Origin: an uncultured Pelagibacteraceae bacterium
GTDB taxonomy: Bacteria > Pseudomonadota > Alphaproteobacteria > Pelagibacterales > Pelagibacteraceae
Reading direction: 5' to 3'
NCBI GenBank assembly: GCA_902604785.1
Contig: CACLAC010000001.1
Coordinates: 158,239 to 222,238 of the forward strand
Length of the DNA: 64,000 nucleotides
The translations under genes and the position numbers were made by a program. Below the pieces are notes generated by a model. That model was given only the letters and a program-made list of their open reading frames with translations. It was not told the DNA's origin and searched no databases. Below are positions 9,040 through 17,099 of this stretch, piece by piece. The stretch's first letter is position 1, and every line of letters starts with the position of its first letter.

Positions 9040-9321
9040 ATGAAAATTTATACAAAAATAATTTTAGATAAAAATAACAATATAATTGAAGAGAAATACT
9101 TTAACTATTCAGGCCCAATGTCTTATGCAGGTATTCACTATGATTTTAAATCGACCCGCGGGGCGAAGGCAATGGAAAAGCAAGCTAAACGTGAAAAAAA
9201 ATTAGCGGAGAGAAAAAAAAAGAGAGAAGCTAAAATGGGTAATCAAAACAAAGAAGAGGACAAAACAATTCCTATATCTGAAACTATTACTTTAGATCAC
9301 TTAACACGTAATAATAAATAA
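9040..9321 (+). CDS. Conserved small protein of unknown function (93 aa)
   Basis: A hydrophilic 93-aa protein. The N-terminal half (IYTKI…D…EE…YSGPMSYAG) resembles a short conserved motif I associate with small alphaproteobacterial hypothetical proteins. The middle (about 40–68) is a highly charged Lys/Arg/Glu helix, and the C-terminus (ISETITLDHLTRNNK) is short and polar. There is no signal peptide or membrane helix. A good −35/−10 pair lies upstream. No function can be assigned. Confidence 0.75.
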   Translation: MKIYTKIILDKNNNIIEEKYFNYSGPMSYAGIHYDFKSTRGAKAMEKQAKREKKLAERKKKREAKMGNQNKEEDKTIPISETITLDHLTRNNK

Positions 9322-9329
9322 TTTGATAA

Positions 9330-9446
9330 ATGCACAAAAAAAAAAGAGCTTCGGAGCTTGATTTTAAAAGTGCTCTTCGTAAAAATTTAATTAAAAGAAA
9401 AAATTTCCAAAAAAAATACAGAAAAAAAAATGATACTAAACGATAA
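9330..9446 (+). CDS. Possible very basic 38-aa protein overlapping dcd
   Basis: An ATG at 9330 opens 38 codons encoding a Lys/Arg-rich peptide (begins MHKKKRASELDFKSALRKN) that overlaps the dcd start by 17 bp. It lies in the short gap between the 93-aa gene and dcd. The non-lysine residues (SELDFKSALRKNLIKRKNF) look less like random A/T translation than most short frames here. There is no clear ribosome binding site and no family is recognised. Confidence 0.3.
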   Translation: MHKKKRASELDFKSALRKNLIKRKNFQKKYRKKNDTKR

Positions 9447-9987
9447 AAAAATAAAAAAATTAGCAGAAGAAGAAGGAATGATAACTCCTTTTGTAGATAA
9501 ATCAGTTCAAGATGGGGTAAGTTATGGTTTGCAAAGTTTTGGTTATGATCTGCGTGTTGGCTCTGAATTTAAAATTTTTACTAATATAAAAGGAAATGTT
9601 ATAGCAGATCCAAAAAATTTTTCTGAAGATAATTTTATTACTGTTAAAGATGAAAAATCAGTTTTAATACCTCCTAACTCCTTTGCATTAGCAAACTCAC
9701 TTGAAACATTTTCGATCCCAAGAAATATTACTGGTCTCGTAACATCCAAAAGTAGCTATGCTAGAGTAGGTTTGGGAAACCCACCCACTGTTTTGGAAGC
9801 AGGTTGGAGAGGTGTCCTGGTGCTCGAGCTTGTCAACCACACAAGTAACAGTATAAGGGTTCATTCTAACGGTGGAATAAGTCAAATATTATTTTTTCAA
9901 GGTGAAGATCCAAAAATATCTTACGCAGATAGAGAAGGAAAATACATGGACCAGGTAGGAATCACTTTTTCTAAAACAAAGTATTAG
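9430..9987 (+). CDS. dcd: dCTP deaminase Dcd
   Basis: Deaminates dCTP to dUTP, feeding dTMP synthesis. The 185-aa length fits the trimeric dUTPase-fold family. Conserved blocks are present: SSYARVGL at 108–115, the catalytic-Glu region VLEAGWRG (121–128) followed by LVLELVNHT, and the C-terminal closing loop. It is the first of a rightward run into murA, with a 4-bp gap. Confidence 0.94.
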   Translation: MILNDKKIKKLAEEEGMITPFVDKSVQDGVSYGLQSFGYDLRVGSEFKIFTNIKGNVIADPKNFSEDNFITVKDEKSVLIPPNSFALANSLETFSIPRNITGLVTSKSSYARVGLGNPPTVLEAGWRGVLVLELVNHTSNSIRVHSNGGISQILFFQGEDPKISYADREGKYMDQVGITFSKTKY

Positions 9988-9991
9988 TTTA

Positions 9992-11257
9992 ATGAAGAAA
10001 TTTATTATAAGAGGTCCTAACAAAGCTGTTAAGGGTGAAGTAGATATAAGTGGGGCTAAAAATTCTTGCCTACCTTTAATGGCAGCATCTATTTTATTTA
10101 AAAATAAAGTTACTTTAAAAAATGTTCCATTTGTAAAAGACGTTTTTAGTATGAAGGATCTTCTAATCTCTTTAGGAGCCAATGTTGATTTCTCAATTTC
10201 AAAAAAAATGATGACAATAACTAATAAAAAGATACACAAATTGACTGTTCCGTATAATTTAGTTTCAACCATGAGAGCCGGAGTTTTAACCATGGGACCT
10301 TTATTAGCTCGATATCCACATAAAAAAATTAAAGTAGCCTTGGGAGGCGGCTGTGCTCTTGGAGTAAGAGATACAAATTGGCACCTAGCAGGCTTTAGAA
10401 GTTTGGGCGCATTAAACAGCCTAGATAAAGGTTATGTGAATATATCAACAAAGAAAGGATTAATTGGAAGTAAATATAAATTTCCAAAAGTAACAGTTAC
10501 AGGAACATCAAATTTAATTATGGCTTCAATTTTTGCAAAAGGATCACACACCATCAAACAAATATCAATTGAACCAGAGGTAATTGATTTAATAAATTTT
10601 TTAAATAAATCTGGAGCAGATATAAAATTTATAGGAAAAAGATCTATTAAAATAAAAGGTGTAAAAGAATTAATAAATGGAACACATAATATTATTGGCG
10701 ATAGAATAGAGGCTTTCAGTTATTTATGTGTTGGAGTAATAACTAATGGGAAAATTAAAGTAAAAAATTTTAATCCTAATCATCTAAGATCAGAAATAAG
10801 CATTTTAAAAAAAATTGGTTGCAAAATTTTAGTTAAAGAAAATTCAATAATACTTTATTCAGCAAAAAAATTGAAACCAACAAAAATCAAAACTGGCCCT
10901 TGGCCTTCTTTCGCCACTGATAATATGCCTATAATATTAGCAGTTCTAGCTTCGATATCTGGTAAAAGTCAAATAGAAGAGACAATATTTTCTAATCGTT
11001 TTATGGCAGCACCAGAATTAAATAGAATGGGAGCTTTGATTAAAATTAAAAAGAATAACGCAATTGTAATTGGTCAAAAATTAACAGCAGCATCTTGTAT
11101 CTCATCGGATTTAAGAACAACATTTTCGATTATCTTAGGTGCTATTGCGGCAAAAGGCGAAAGTACGCTCTTTAGGGTCTACCATGGTTTACGCGGTTAT
11201 TATAAACTTGAGACAAAATTGAGAAAAATAGGAATTAAAATCAAATCAAAAAACTAA
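9992..11257 (+). CDS. murA: UDP-N-acetylglucosamine 1-carboxyvinyltransferase MurA
   Basis: First committed step of peptidoglycan synthesis: transfer of enolpyruvate from PEP to UDP-GlcNAc. The 421-aa protein has the two-domain EPSP-synthase fold. The substrate lysine is in GAKNS (K23) and the PEP-reactive cysteine in GGGCALG is C121, so the enzyme should be fosfomycin-sensitive by family knowledge. It abuts the DUF2948 gene directly. Confidence 0.95.
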   Translation: MKKFIIRGPNKAVKGEVDISGAKNSCLPLMAASILFKNKVTLKNVPFVKDVFSMKDLLISLGANVDFSISKKMMTITNKKIHKLTVPYNLVSTMRAGVLTMGPLLARYPHKKIKVALGGGCALGVRDTNWHLAGFRSLGALNSLDKGYVNISTKKGLIGSKYKFPKVTVTGTSNLIMASIFAKGSHTIKQISIEPEVIDLINFLNKSGADIKFIGKRSIKIKGVKELINGTHNIIGDRIEAFSYLCVGVITNGKIKVKNFNPNHLRSEISILKKIGCKILVKENSIILYSAKKLKPTKIKTGPWPSFATDNMPIILAVLASISGKSQIEETIFSNRFMAAPELNRMGALIKIKKNNAIVIGQKLTAASCISSDLRTTFSIILGAIAAKGESTLFRVYHGLRGYYKLETKLRKIGIKIKSKN

Positions 11258-11656
11258 ATGGCTGAGAAATTTTTAAAGAAAATAATTACTCAAAACCAAG
11301 ATGACCTCAGAATTATCTCAGCCTTATGTTCTGGGGCAAAAATTAAACAATCAGAAATTAAGTTTTTGAAAGAAAATAAAATTTTTTTAATATCTCTCCA
11401 AAGAGAAAATAAAGAAAAAAGCAAGAATAAAGAAAGTATTAATAGTATTTTAAAATTTGAATATATTATGGAATCTAGGTCAAAAAACATTAATCAAAAC
11501 AATGAAGAAAATGTTTTGGAGTTATTGGCTATAGAATCTTATAAAAAAGGAAATAATTTTGAAATTATTCTATTATTTTCAAAAAATAGATTTATAACCT
11601 TTTCATCTGAAGTTATTGAAGTAACTTTAGAGGATCAAAAATATAATAATGCTTAA
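11258..11656 (+). CDS. DUF2948-family protein
   Basis: A 132-aa soluble protein of unknown function. It lies exactly between murA and hisD, the conserved alphaproteobacterial position of DUF2948 proteins. Its general form (a mixed alpha/beta domain starting with DLRIISALCSGAKI) fits that family. It starts one base after the murA stop and overlaps hisD by 8 bp. The family call leans on position, so it is moderately confident. Confidence 0.75.
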   Translation: MAEKFLKKIITQNQDDLRIISALCSGAKIKQSEIKFLKENKIFLISLQRENKEKSKNKESINSILKFEYIMESRSKNINQNNEENVLELLAIESYKKGNNFEIILLFSKNRFITFSSEVIEVTLEDQKYNNA

Positions 11657-12911
11657 AATTATACGTTGTTCAAAAAAAAATTATTTAAGTCAAATAACTA
11701 AGATATTAGAAAAAAGAAGATCTAGAAATGATATTGATACATCTATTGTACCAAAGATTTTAAAAGATATTAAAAGAGATGGCATTAAAGCTGTACTAAA
11801 ATATGAAAAAAAATTTAGCCATAACACAAAAATTTTTCCTACAAAAAGTGAGACAAGTAAGGTTATAAAAGATTTAGATCCCAAGGTTAAAAAAGCAATA
11901 GACTTTTCCTATGCCAGAATTATGAAATTTCATAAATTACAAAAAACTAAAGATTTAAGTTATGTTGATAGATATAAAAATAAAATACAGTATAAAAGTA
12001 TTCCAATGCAGTCAGCAGGCTGTTATGTACCTCAAAATTTACCTTCAAGTTTACTGATGCAGGTTATTCCCGCTAAAATTGCTAATGTTAAAAAAATAGT
12101 TGTTGTTAATCCAAGAGTAGATGGAAAACTGAATGCGGCTGTAGCATATGCAGCAAAAAAACTTAATGTTAAACTTGTAAATTGCGGTGGTGCTCAAGCT
12201 ATTGGATATTTGACCTATGTAGAAAAAGTAAATAAAATTACAGGACCTGGCAATGCATATGTAACTAAAAGTAAACAATTGGTATCTGGAACCGTAGGTG
12301 TAGAAAGTGGAATTCTTGGAGCAAGTGAAATTTGTATAATTGCTGATGATAAAACTGATATTAATGCGATAACATGGAGTTTAATTTCTCAAGCCGAACA
12401 CGGGGAAGACTCTGAATGCATATTAATTACTAAATACAAAAATATTATTAATAAAGTTATTAACAAAATTGAAGAAGATATAAAAGCTATTCCCACAAAA
12501 GAAGTTGCAATTAAAAGTTTAAAAAATCATGGAAAAATAATACTATGTAAAAATGATAAACAAATAGTCGATGTTACGAATGCATGCTCGCCTGAACATC
12601 TTGAACTCAATTTAAAAAATTACAAAAAATATATTTCTAAGATACACAATGCAGCATCTATATGTATTGGCAAGTATACGCCGATGTCAGTAAGTGATTT
12701 TTCTGTAGGGACAACGCATCTTTTGCCATGCTATGGCAGTGCAAAATTTTCATCTGGATTAAATATAAATGAATATTTAAAAAAAGTTTCACACATAAAT
12801 TTAACAAAAACAGGTGTTGAAATTATTGGAAAATCAGCTACATATCTTTCAAATTATGAAAGAATGTTTGCACATAGTGAAAGTATAAAATCTAGAATGA
12901 GGAGAAAATAA
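11649..12911 (+). CDS. hisD: Histidinol dehydrogenase HisD
   Basis: Zinc enzyme making histidine from histidinol in two NAD-dependent oxidations. In the 420-aa protein the zinc ligands and catalytic pair of the family can be placed: Q248 and H251 (QAEHG), E316–H317 (SPEHLEL), D350 and H409. Several flanking stretches differ from the usual form, such as [12 protein letters not shown] where NHVLPT is common. hisS, hisZ and hisG lie a few kb downstream. Confidence 0.92.
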   Translation: MLKIIRCSKKNYLSQITKILEKRRSRNDIDTSIVPKILKDIKRDGIKAVLKYEKKFSHNTKIFPTKSETSKVIKDLDPKVKKAIDFSYARIMKFHKLQKTKDLSYVDRYKNKIQYKSIPMQSAGCYVPQNLPSSLLMQVIPAKIANVKKIVVVNPRVDGKLNAAVAYAAKKLNVKLVNCGGAQAIGYLTYVEKVNKITGPGNAYVTKSKQLVSGTVGVESGILGASEICIIADDKTDINAITWSLISQAEHGEDSECILITKYKNIINKVINKIEEDIKAIPTKEVAIKSLKNHGKIILCKNDKQIVDVTNACSPEHLELNLKNYKKYISKIHNAASICIGKYTPMSVSDFSVGTTHLLPCYGSAKFSSGLNINEYLKKVSHINLTKTGVEIIGKSATYLSNYERMFAHSESIKSRMRRK

Positions 12912-12913
12912 AT

Positions 12914-13173
12914 TTGTCAAAACAAGATCTTCTTACATATGAAGGACGTGTAATTGATTTACTTCCCAACGCCATGTTTCGCGTTGAGTTAGAAAATGGA
13001 CACACAGTAACAGCTCATACGGCAGGGAGGTTACGGTACTGTCCCCCAACTTTAATAAGTTGGGGGTAGTAAATTAAAGAAAAGCGCGCATAAGAGTCCT
13101 TCAAGGTGATAAAGTGAGAGTCGAGATGACCCCATATGATCTATCAAAAGCGAGGATTATATTTCGGTTATAA
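12914..13173 (+). CDS. infA: Translation initiation factor IF-1, split by a 44-nt insertion
   Basis: A TTG start (12914) with an AGGAG 9 nt upstream opens IF-1, reading [20 protein letters not shown] through HTAGRLR (41 residues, to 13036). The frame then enters a hairpin sequence and stops at TAG 13067–13069. From 13081, in another frame, the rest of IF-1 resumes perfectly: [16 protein letters not shown] and on to FRL, stop 13171–13173. Removing 44 nt rejoins Arg-Lys and yields a normal 71-residue IF-1. Both halves are undamaged, and the gene is essential in bacteria studied. Whether the message is bypassed, edited or dead, or a second infA exists elsewhere, cannot be seen here. Confidence 0.85.
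13037..13080 (+). other. Hairpin-bearing 44-nt intervening sequence inside infA
   Basis: The inserted segment contains a near-perfect hairpin: TACT, a small internal loop, CCCCCAACTT, loop TAAT, AAGTTGGGGG, then AGTA (13037–13071). A 9-nt A-rich tail follows. The boundaries are ambiguous: any 44-nt window from 13034–13077 to 13037–13080 restores the Arg-Lys junction. 44 is not a multiple of 3 and the insert carries an in-frame stop. There is no U-tract after the stem, so it is not a typical terminator. The G/C stem stands out in this A/T-rich DNA. Confidence 0.85.
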
Positions 13174-13177
13174 ATTT

Positions 13178-13250
13178 GGAAACCTGGTGTATGTGGTCGG
13201 CACGAACGCCTGAAAAGCGTTAGGTCCTGGTTCGATTCCAGGGGTTTCCA
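13178..13250 (+). tRNA. tRNA-Phe(GAA)
   Basis: A 73-nt cloverleaf: acceptor GGAAACC/GGTTTCC, D arm GTGT/GCAC with a GG in its loop, anticodon arm AACGC-CTGAAAA-GCGTT (anticodon GAA), T arm CCTGG-TTCGATT-CCAGG, discriminator A. CCA is not encoded (CCT follows). It starts 4 nt after the infA stop, so it is probably on the same transcript or its own. D and T loops are normal, unlike the other two tRNA genes in the window. Confidence 0.92.
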
Positions 13251-13449
13251 CCTTCGTGACGAGTGCAAAAAATAATCTTATCTAATTAAAAAATATATTT
13301 ATTAATACGTCATAGATAAATTAAATTTAAAGTAACTACTTTAGCTTTTAGAATATAATTATACTTGCAATTAATTAAAAAATCTTTTAATTATCCAGCA
13401 AGCTGAAGTTTAGCTTAAGTTTAATACAACAAAGAAAGAGTAAAAGAGT
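13251..13449 (+). promoter_or_regulatory. Spacer and probable 5' leader of the cold-shock gene
   Basis: About 200 bp of A/T-rich DNA without a credible ORF. It begins with CTTCGTGAC then GACGAGTGCA, both of which recur (one inverted) around tRNA-His. The last 60 bases contain the small stem AAGCT/AGCTT and a purine-rich AAGAAAGAG about 11 nt before the csp ATG, a probable ribosome binding site. A structured csp leader is plausible by family knowledge but is not proven here. Confidence 0.4.
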
Positions 13450-13662
13450 ATGAGTACACTAAAAGGAAAAGTTAAGTGGTTTAATGGGAAGAAGGGATAT
13501 GGATTTATCGAGCGTCAAGACGGTGAGAAAGATTGTTTTGTACACGCTAGTGCGGTTCGTGACGCTGGCCTAAGATTCCTTAACGAAAATGATGAAGTTG
13601 AATTCGAGATTCAAGACGGTGAGAAAGGACCTTCAGCTGTAAATTTGAAGAAGCTTTCTTAA
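13450..13662 (+). CDS. Cold-shock domain protein (CspA family)
   Basis: A 70-aa single cold-shock domain that binds single-stranded RNA or DNA. RNP-1 is KGYGFIE (15–21) and RNP-2 is CFVHAS (29–34), following the standard [11 protein letters not shown] start. Length and form match the CspA family. It stands alone between two tRNA genes. Its codon use is slightly more G/C-rich than its neighbours, as is common in highly expressed genes. Confidence 0.95.
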   Translation: MSTLKGKVKWFNGKKGYGFIERQDGEKDCFVHASAVRDAGLRFLNENDEVEFEIQDGEKGPSAVNLKKLS

Positions 13663-13683
13663 ATTCATTTCATTAAAATTGAT

Positions 13684-13724
13684 TAGGGATACATACCACT
13701 TAACATTAAGTATATTTATCCCTA
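13684..13724 (+). terminator. Two-tier stem-loop after csp
   Basis: TAGGGATA (13684–13691) pairs with TATCCCTA (13717–13724), enclosing a second stem ACTTA-ACAT-TAAGT. It lies 22 bp after the csp stop. There is no strong U-run downstream, so it may protect the mRNA 3' end or aid termination rather than be a classic intrinsic terminator. Confidence 0.4.
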
Positions 13725-13947
13725 CTCAAACCTCTTGCATTTTAAAATTTAAGTGTTATTTACTTTACAATGATTAAAAATGTTAAAATACCTATAAACA
13801 CAAAAAGACACCATAATTTCCATGGTAGCTTCGCGCTATCATTTTAATCATATAAAAATTTAATTTTAATAATAATTAGTATAAAAAGAAGGAATGAGGA
13901 CGTTGGCTTATGATTTGTAGGGTTATAAATTATGGAAACGTCACGAA
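13725..13947 (+). other. Non-coding spacer with possible structured RNA before tRNA-His
   Basis: The spacer holds no convincing gene. Inside it, ATGATTAAA (13770) pairs with TTTAATCAT (ending about 13851), and directly inside the 3' arm sits an 8-bp stem ATGGTAGC/GCTATCAT with a 5-nt loop. A 25-codon frame spans 13770–13847 but is probably incidental. Nearer the tRNA, GACGTT (13899) and AACGTC (13937) form an inverted pair. These could belong to a small RNA or to tRNA-His leader folding. Confidence 0.3.
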
Positions 13948-14021
13948 GCCCGATTGGTGTAGTAGAAGCACACGAACCTGTGGAGTTCGGGGGCCAGTTG
14001 CGAATACTGGATCGGGTACCA
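13948..14021 (+). tRNA. tRNA-His(GTG)
   Basis: Cloverleaf with acceptor GCCCGAT/ATCGGGT, D arm GTGT-AGTAGAA-GCAC, anticodon arm CGAAC-CTGTGGA-GTTCG (anticodon GTG), T arm CCAGT-TGCGAAT-ACTGG, discriminator A (14018) and encoded CCA. Position −1 is A, so the usual templated G−1:C73 His identity pair is absent, as known for many alphaproteobacteria. The D loop lacks the GG pair and the T loop reads TGC instead of TTC. hisS begins 13 nt after the CCA. Confidence 0.9.
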
Positions 14022-14034
14022 AGACGAGTGCATT

Positions 14035-15435
14035 ATGAATAAATTAACAGCAAAACTACCAAAAGGCTTTCAAGATCAATGGGGTAAAACCCTGTCTTTA
14101 CAAAAAAAACTTTTGGTGGCTATTGAGGATAATTTTAAAAGATATGGATTCAGTGCTTTAAGCACATCTCCAATGGAACTAAGTTCTGTTATAGGGAATT
14201 CTTTATCTGAAGACGAAAGCAATCCAATGAGTGATGTTTTCACTTTCGATGAAGATGGAGAAAAAATTAGTCTTCGTTATGACCTTTCTCTTCCACTTTC
14301 TCGTTTTTATGCTCAAAATTATTTAAATTTACCAAATCCATATAAACGTTATCAGATTGCAGAAAATGTTTTTAGACGAGAAAAACCAGGTCCGGGCACT
14401 AGACTAAAAGCTTTCGGGCAGTGCGATTGTGACATCATAGGAAAATTTAATTCTACAGTTGCTAATGCAGAACTATGTAATCTTATAGCTAGCACACTTT
14501 TAAGTTGTGGACTAAAAAAAGATCAATTTTTAATTAATATTAGTAATAGAAAAATTATTGAGGGGTTATTAAATCAATTAAAGATAACAGATCAAAAACA
14601 AAAACAAAAAGTTTTAAGAGCAATAGATAAGCTTGATAAACTCGGTTTTGGAATTTCAGGTGTTACAGATTTGTTAAAGGAAAAAAGGACTGATGCAAGT
14701 GGTGCAATAACAGTTGGAGCAAAATTAAGCGAAACACAAACATCCGAAATAATCAGTTTCTTAAAAACAAAAGATTTAAAAGAATTAAAATTAAATTTAA
14801 AAGACTCACTATCTCAAGAAGGTATTAAAGAAACAGAGGATTTATTAAAAAATCTAAACTATGGAGAATATAGTGATCTTATTAATTTTTCTGGAAAAAT
14901 CTGTAGAGGTTTGGACATATATTCGGGTTTTATAGTAGAAACTAATCTTACTTTTGATGTTAAAAATTCTAAAGGAAAAGTTATTGCACCTGGAGCTATA
15001 GCAAGTGGAGGCCAATATCTGGTTTCAAAATTTAAAGGAGATGATTTTTTAGGTTCTGGAATTAGTATAGGAATTTCTCGGCTAACATATTGCGTTGAAC
15101 AACTTAATCAAATTGAAGTAGATGAAAATCAACCAGTTTTAATATGTGTAATGGATGAGAATTTACTTCCAAAGTATTATGAATTAATAAATTTATTGAG
15201 AAATAACAATATTAATTGTGAAATATTTTTAGATCCCAAAAAGAACTTAACTAAACAACTTACTTATGCAAATAAGCGTCAGCTTCAGCTGGCAATTATA
15301 GTGGGAGAAAATGAGATCCAGAACAATACAGCTACTATAAAAAATTTGTTAGGTACTAAAGGAGAAGAAAACCAGTTCACAGTTTCCATGAAAGATTTAA
15401 TAGATGAAATCAAAAAATTTATCAAAAATAATTAA
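14035..15435 (+). CDS. hisS: Histidyl-tRNA synthetase HisS
   Basis: Charges tRNA-His. A class II synthetase of 466 aa: motif 2 region FRREKPGPGTRLKAF near 112–126, the His-specific CRGLDIYSGF near 289–298, motif 3 near 338–345, and a C-terminal anticodon-binding domain from about 365. The motifs are of the divergent alphaproteobacterial kind, fitting the tRNA-His without G−1 that lies just upstream. The gene overlaps hisZ by 32 bp in another frame, so hisS–hisZ–hisG form one operon. Confidence 0.93.
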   Translation: MNKLTAKLPKGFQDQWGKTLSLQKKLLVAIEDNFKRYGFSALSTSPMELSSVIGNSLSEDESNPMSDVFTFDEDGEKISLRYDLSLPLSRFYAQNYLNLPNPYKRYQIAENVFRREKPGPGTRLKAFGQCDCDIIGKFNSTVANAELCNLIASTLLSCGLKKDQFLINISNRKIIEGLLNQLKITDQKQKQKVLRAIDKLDKLGFGISGVTDLLKEKRTDASGAITVGAKLSETQTSEIISFLKTKDLKELKLNLKDSLSQEGIKETEDLLKNLNYGEYSDLINFSGKICRGLDIYSGFIVETNLTFDVKNSKGKVIAPGAIASGGQYLVSKFKGDDFLGSGISIGISRLTYCVEQLNQIEVDENQPVLICVMDENLLPKYYELINLLRNNNINCEIFLDPKKNLTKQLTYANKRQLQLAIIVGENEIQNNTATIKNLLGTKGEENQFTVSMKDLIDEIKKFIKNN

Positions 15436-16408
15436 AATATTAAAATCTAGAGGATTTAAAAATATTGAATTAAATCCCATAATAGAAACAAAATATATTC
15501 GCGATCAAAAGTTAAAAAAATATTTATTTACATTCCGTGATGAAAAATCAAACAAAACATATGCATTAAGACCCGATCTAAGCTTAATGAGTCTTATTCA
15601 ATTTTCAAAATCAAAAATTAATAAAAAAACAAAAATTAGTTATGCGGGAGAAAGTTATAGAAAAAATAAAACGATTAATTCACAGATTGGATGGGAGATC
15701 TATAATTCTAAAAATCAATCAGATGAATACGAAGTTATAAAAAATAGTATAGATGTTTACAAAAAAATAACAAAAAAAAGAGGTTGTTTAAGAATTAATA
15801 ATTTGGAATTACTTTCATCAATTGTAAACCAATTAGAAATTCCTTCGAGATGGAAAACCCGAGTTTTGAACGAAATATATAATAAAAGATATTTTTATGA
15901 AGTTTTAAAAAGATTAGAAACAAATGAAGATGAAGCAAAAGTTGAAGTAGATAGAAAGTTATATAATAAAATGAAAAATTTAAATCCAAATACACTAATA
16001 GGAAATAGAACAGTTAAAGATATTCTTAAAAGATTTGAAACTAAAGTTTATAAACAGCCAAGACCATTAGATGGAAAGAAAAGTGTAAAAATTATAAAAA
16101 ATTTCTTAAAATTAAAATGCCCTATAGAGAAAGCTCCAAAATTATTAAGTGAATTTTTTAAAAAAAATAAATTAAATATAAAAATCTCAAATAATTATTT
16201 TCCAGTAAGAAAAAACAAGTATAGAAATTTAAGAATAGAATTTAATAGCTCTGAAATACCAGATGTTGAAATTTATAGCGGTCTTTACTTTTCAATTAAT
16301 AATAAGAAATTTTCTAAAATAATCAGTGGAGGAGCATTTAACATGCTATCAAGTTCACTTGGACTAAGACAAATAAATGCAGTTGGAGCTGCAATAAATT
16401 TATTATAA
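15404..16408 (+). CDS. hisZ: ATP phosphoribosyltransferase regulatory subunit HisZ
   Basis: A HisRS catalytic-domain paralogue without charging activity that activates the short form of HisG. The 334-aa protein shows the class II fold remnants (AGESYRKNK for motif 2, ISGGAFNMLSSSLGLRQINAVG at the end) and lacks the anticodon domain. It is followed at once by short-form hisG, its partner; the stop and start overlap in TAATG. The start lies inside hisS, and no other good start is visible. Confidence 0.9.
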   Translation: MKSKNLSKIIKILKSRGFKNIELNPIIETKYIRDQKLKKYLFTFRDEKSNKTYALRPDLSLMSLIQFSKSKINKKTKISYAGESYRKNKTINSQIGWEIYNSKNQSDEYEVIKNSIDVYKKITKKRGCLRINNLELLSSIVNQLEIPSRWKTRVLNEIYNKRYFYEVLKRLETNEDEAKVEVDRKLYNKMKNLNPNTLIGNRTVKDILKRFETKVYKQPRPLDGKKSVKIIKNFLKLKCPIEKAPKLLSEFFKKNKLNIKISNNYFPVRKNKYRNLRIEFNSSEIPDVEIYSGLYFSINNKKFSKIISGGAFNMLSSSLGLRQINAVGAAINLL

Positions 16409-17076
16409 TGAAAAAAGAAATTATAGTGTGTTTAAGCTCAAAGGGAAGACTTAAACCAGAATCATTAAATATTTTCAAAAAAAAAAAATTAAAAATTTTT
16501 TCTGAGAAAGGTGAAAGAGATTTAATTGGTTACGTCAAAGATAAAAATTTCTCTTTGAAAATTTTATTTGTTCATGCACGTAACGCTATAGATGCGCTCG
16601 CTAATTCAACTGCTGACGTAGCAATTTCTGGAAAAGATTTATTATTTAATTCAAATACAAACATACAACAAAAAATTAAATTATATAAAAATTTAGATTT
16701 TGGTCATGCTTCTTTAAAAATTTTTCGTTCTATTTATTGGATTGATTGTCGGTCCCTATTAGATGTTTCAGAGATAGCCAAAAACAAACCAATTAAATTG
16801 ATAACAAAATATAGACATTTAGTAGAAAATTTCTTAGCTGAAAAAAATGTAAGGAATGTTGAAGTTATAGATAGTAATGGTGCAACAGAGATTGCTGTAA
16901 GAATAAATCAGGCCAGTTTAGTGGGAGATATATCAAGCAGCGGTTCTACCGCCGCCGCAAATGATCTTATTGAATTAAGTGATGGATTGATACTTAAAAC
17001 TTCTGCAGCAATAATGGTATCAAAAAAATCTTATAAAAGAAAAGAAGTACAAAAATTTTTGAAGTTTATTGCTTAA
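16408..17076 (+). CDS. hisG: ATP phosphoribosyltransferase catalytic subunit HisG (short form)
   Basis: First step of histidine synthesis, joining ATP and PRPP. At 222 aa it lacks the C-terminal regulatory domain of long HisG, so it needs HisZ, which is encoded directly upstream. The PRPP-binding region SLVGDISSSGSTAAAN (near 170–185) is clear. The gene ends convergently with the accessory block, 23 bp away. Confidence 0.94.
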   Translation: MKKEIIVCLSSKGRLKPESLNIFKKKKLKIFSEKGERDLIGYVKDKNFSLKILFVHARNAIDALANSTADVAISGKDLLFNSNTNIQQKIKLYKNLDFGHASLKIFRSIYWIDCRSLLDVSEIAKNKPIKLITKYRHLVENFLAEKNVRNVEVIDSNGATEIAVRINQASLVGDISSSGSTAAANDLIELSDGLILKTSAAIMVSKKSYKRKEVQKFLKFIA

Positions 17077-17099
17077 TTGTTAATTTATTTAAAACTTTT

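Noticed and set aside
13041..13071. Intrinsic terminator inside infA
   Set aside because: The stem is strong but is followed by TAGTAAATT rather than a U-run, and it interrupts an otherwise intact coding sequence.
13031..13082. Simple matched-codon ribosome hop over the infA insert (TTA at 13031 to TTA at 13074)
   Set aside because: Landing on that TTA continues in a frame different from the one encoding the IF-1 C-terminus, so this pair cannot explain a full-length product.
13770..13847. A 25-codon ORF (MIKNVKIPINTKRHHNFHGS…)
   Set aside because: Short, no ribosome binding site, and its ends coincide with an inverted repeat, so an RNA structure or chance explains it better.
14035..16408. 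hisZ as a duplicated or broken hisS
   Set aside because: It lacks the anticodon domain but is paired with a short-form hisG that requires HisZ, so it is a functional regulatory subunit.
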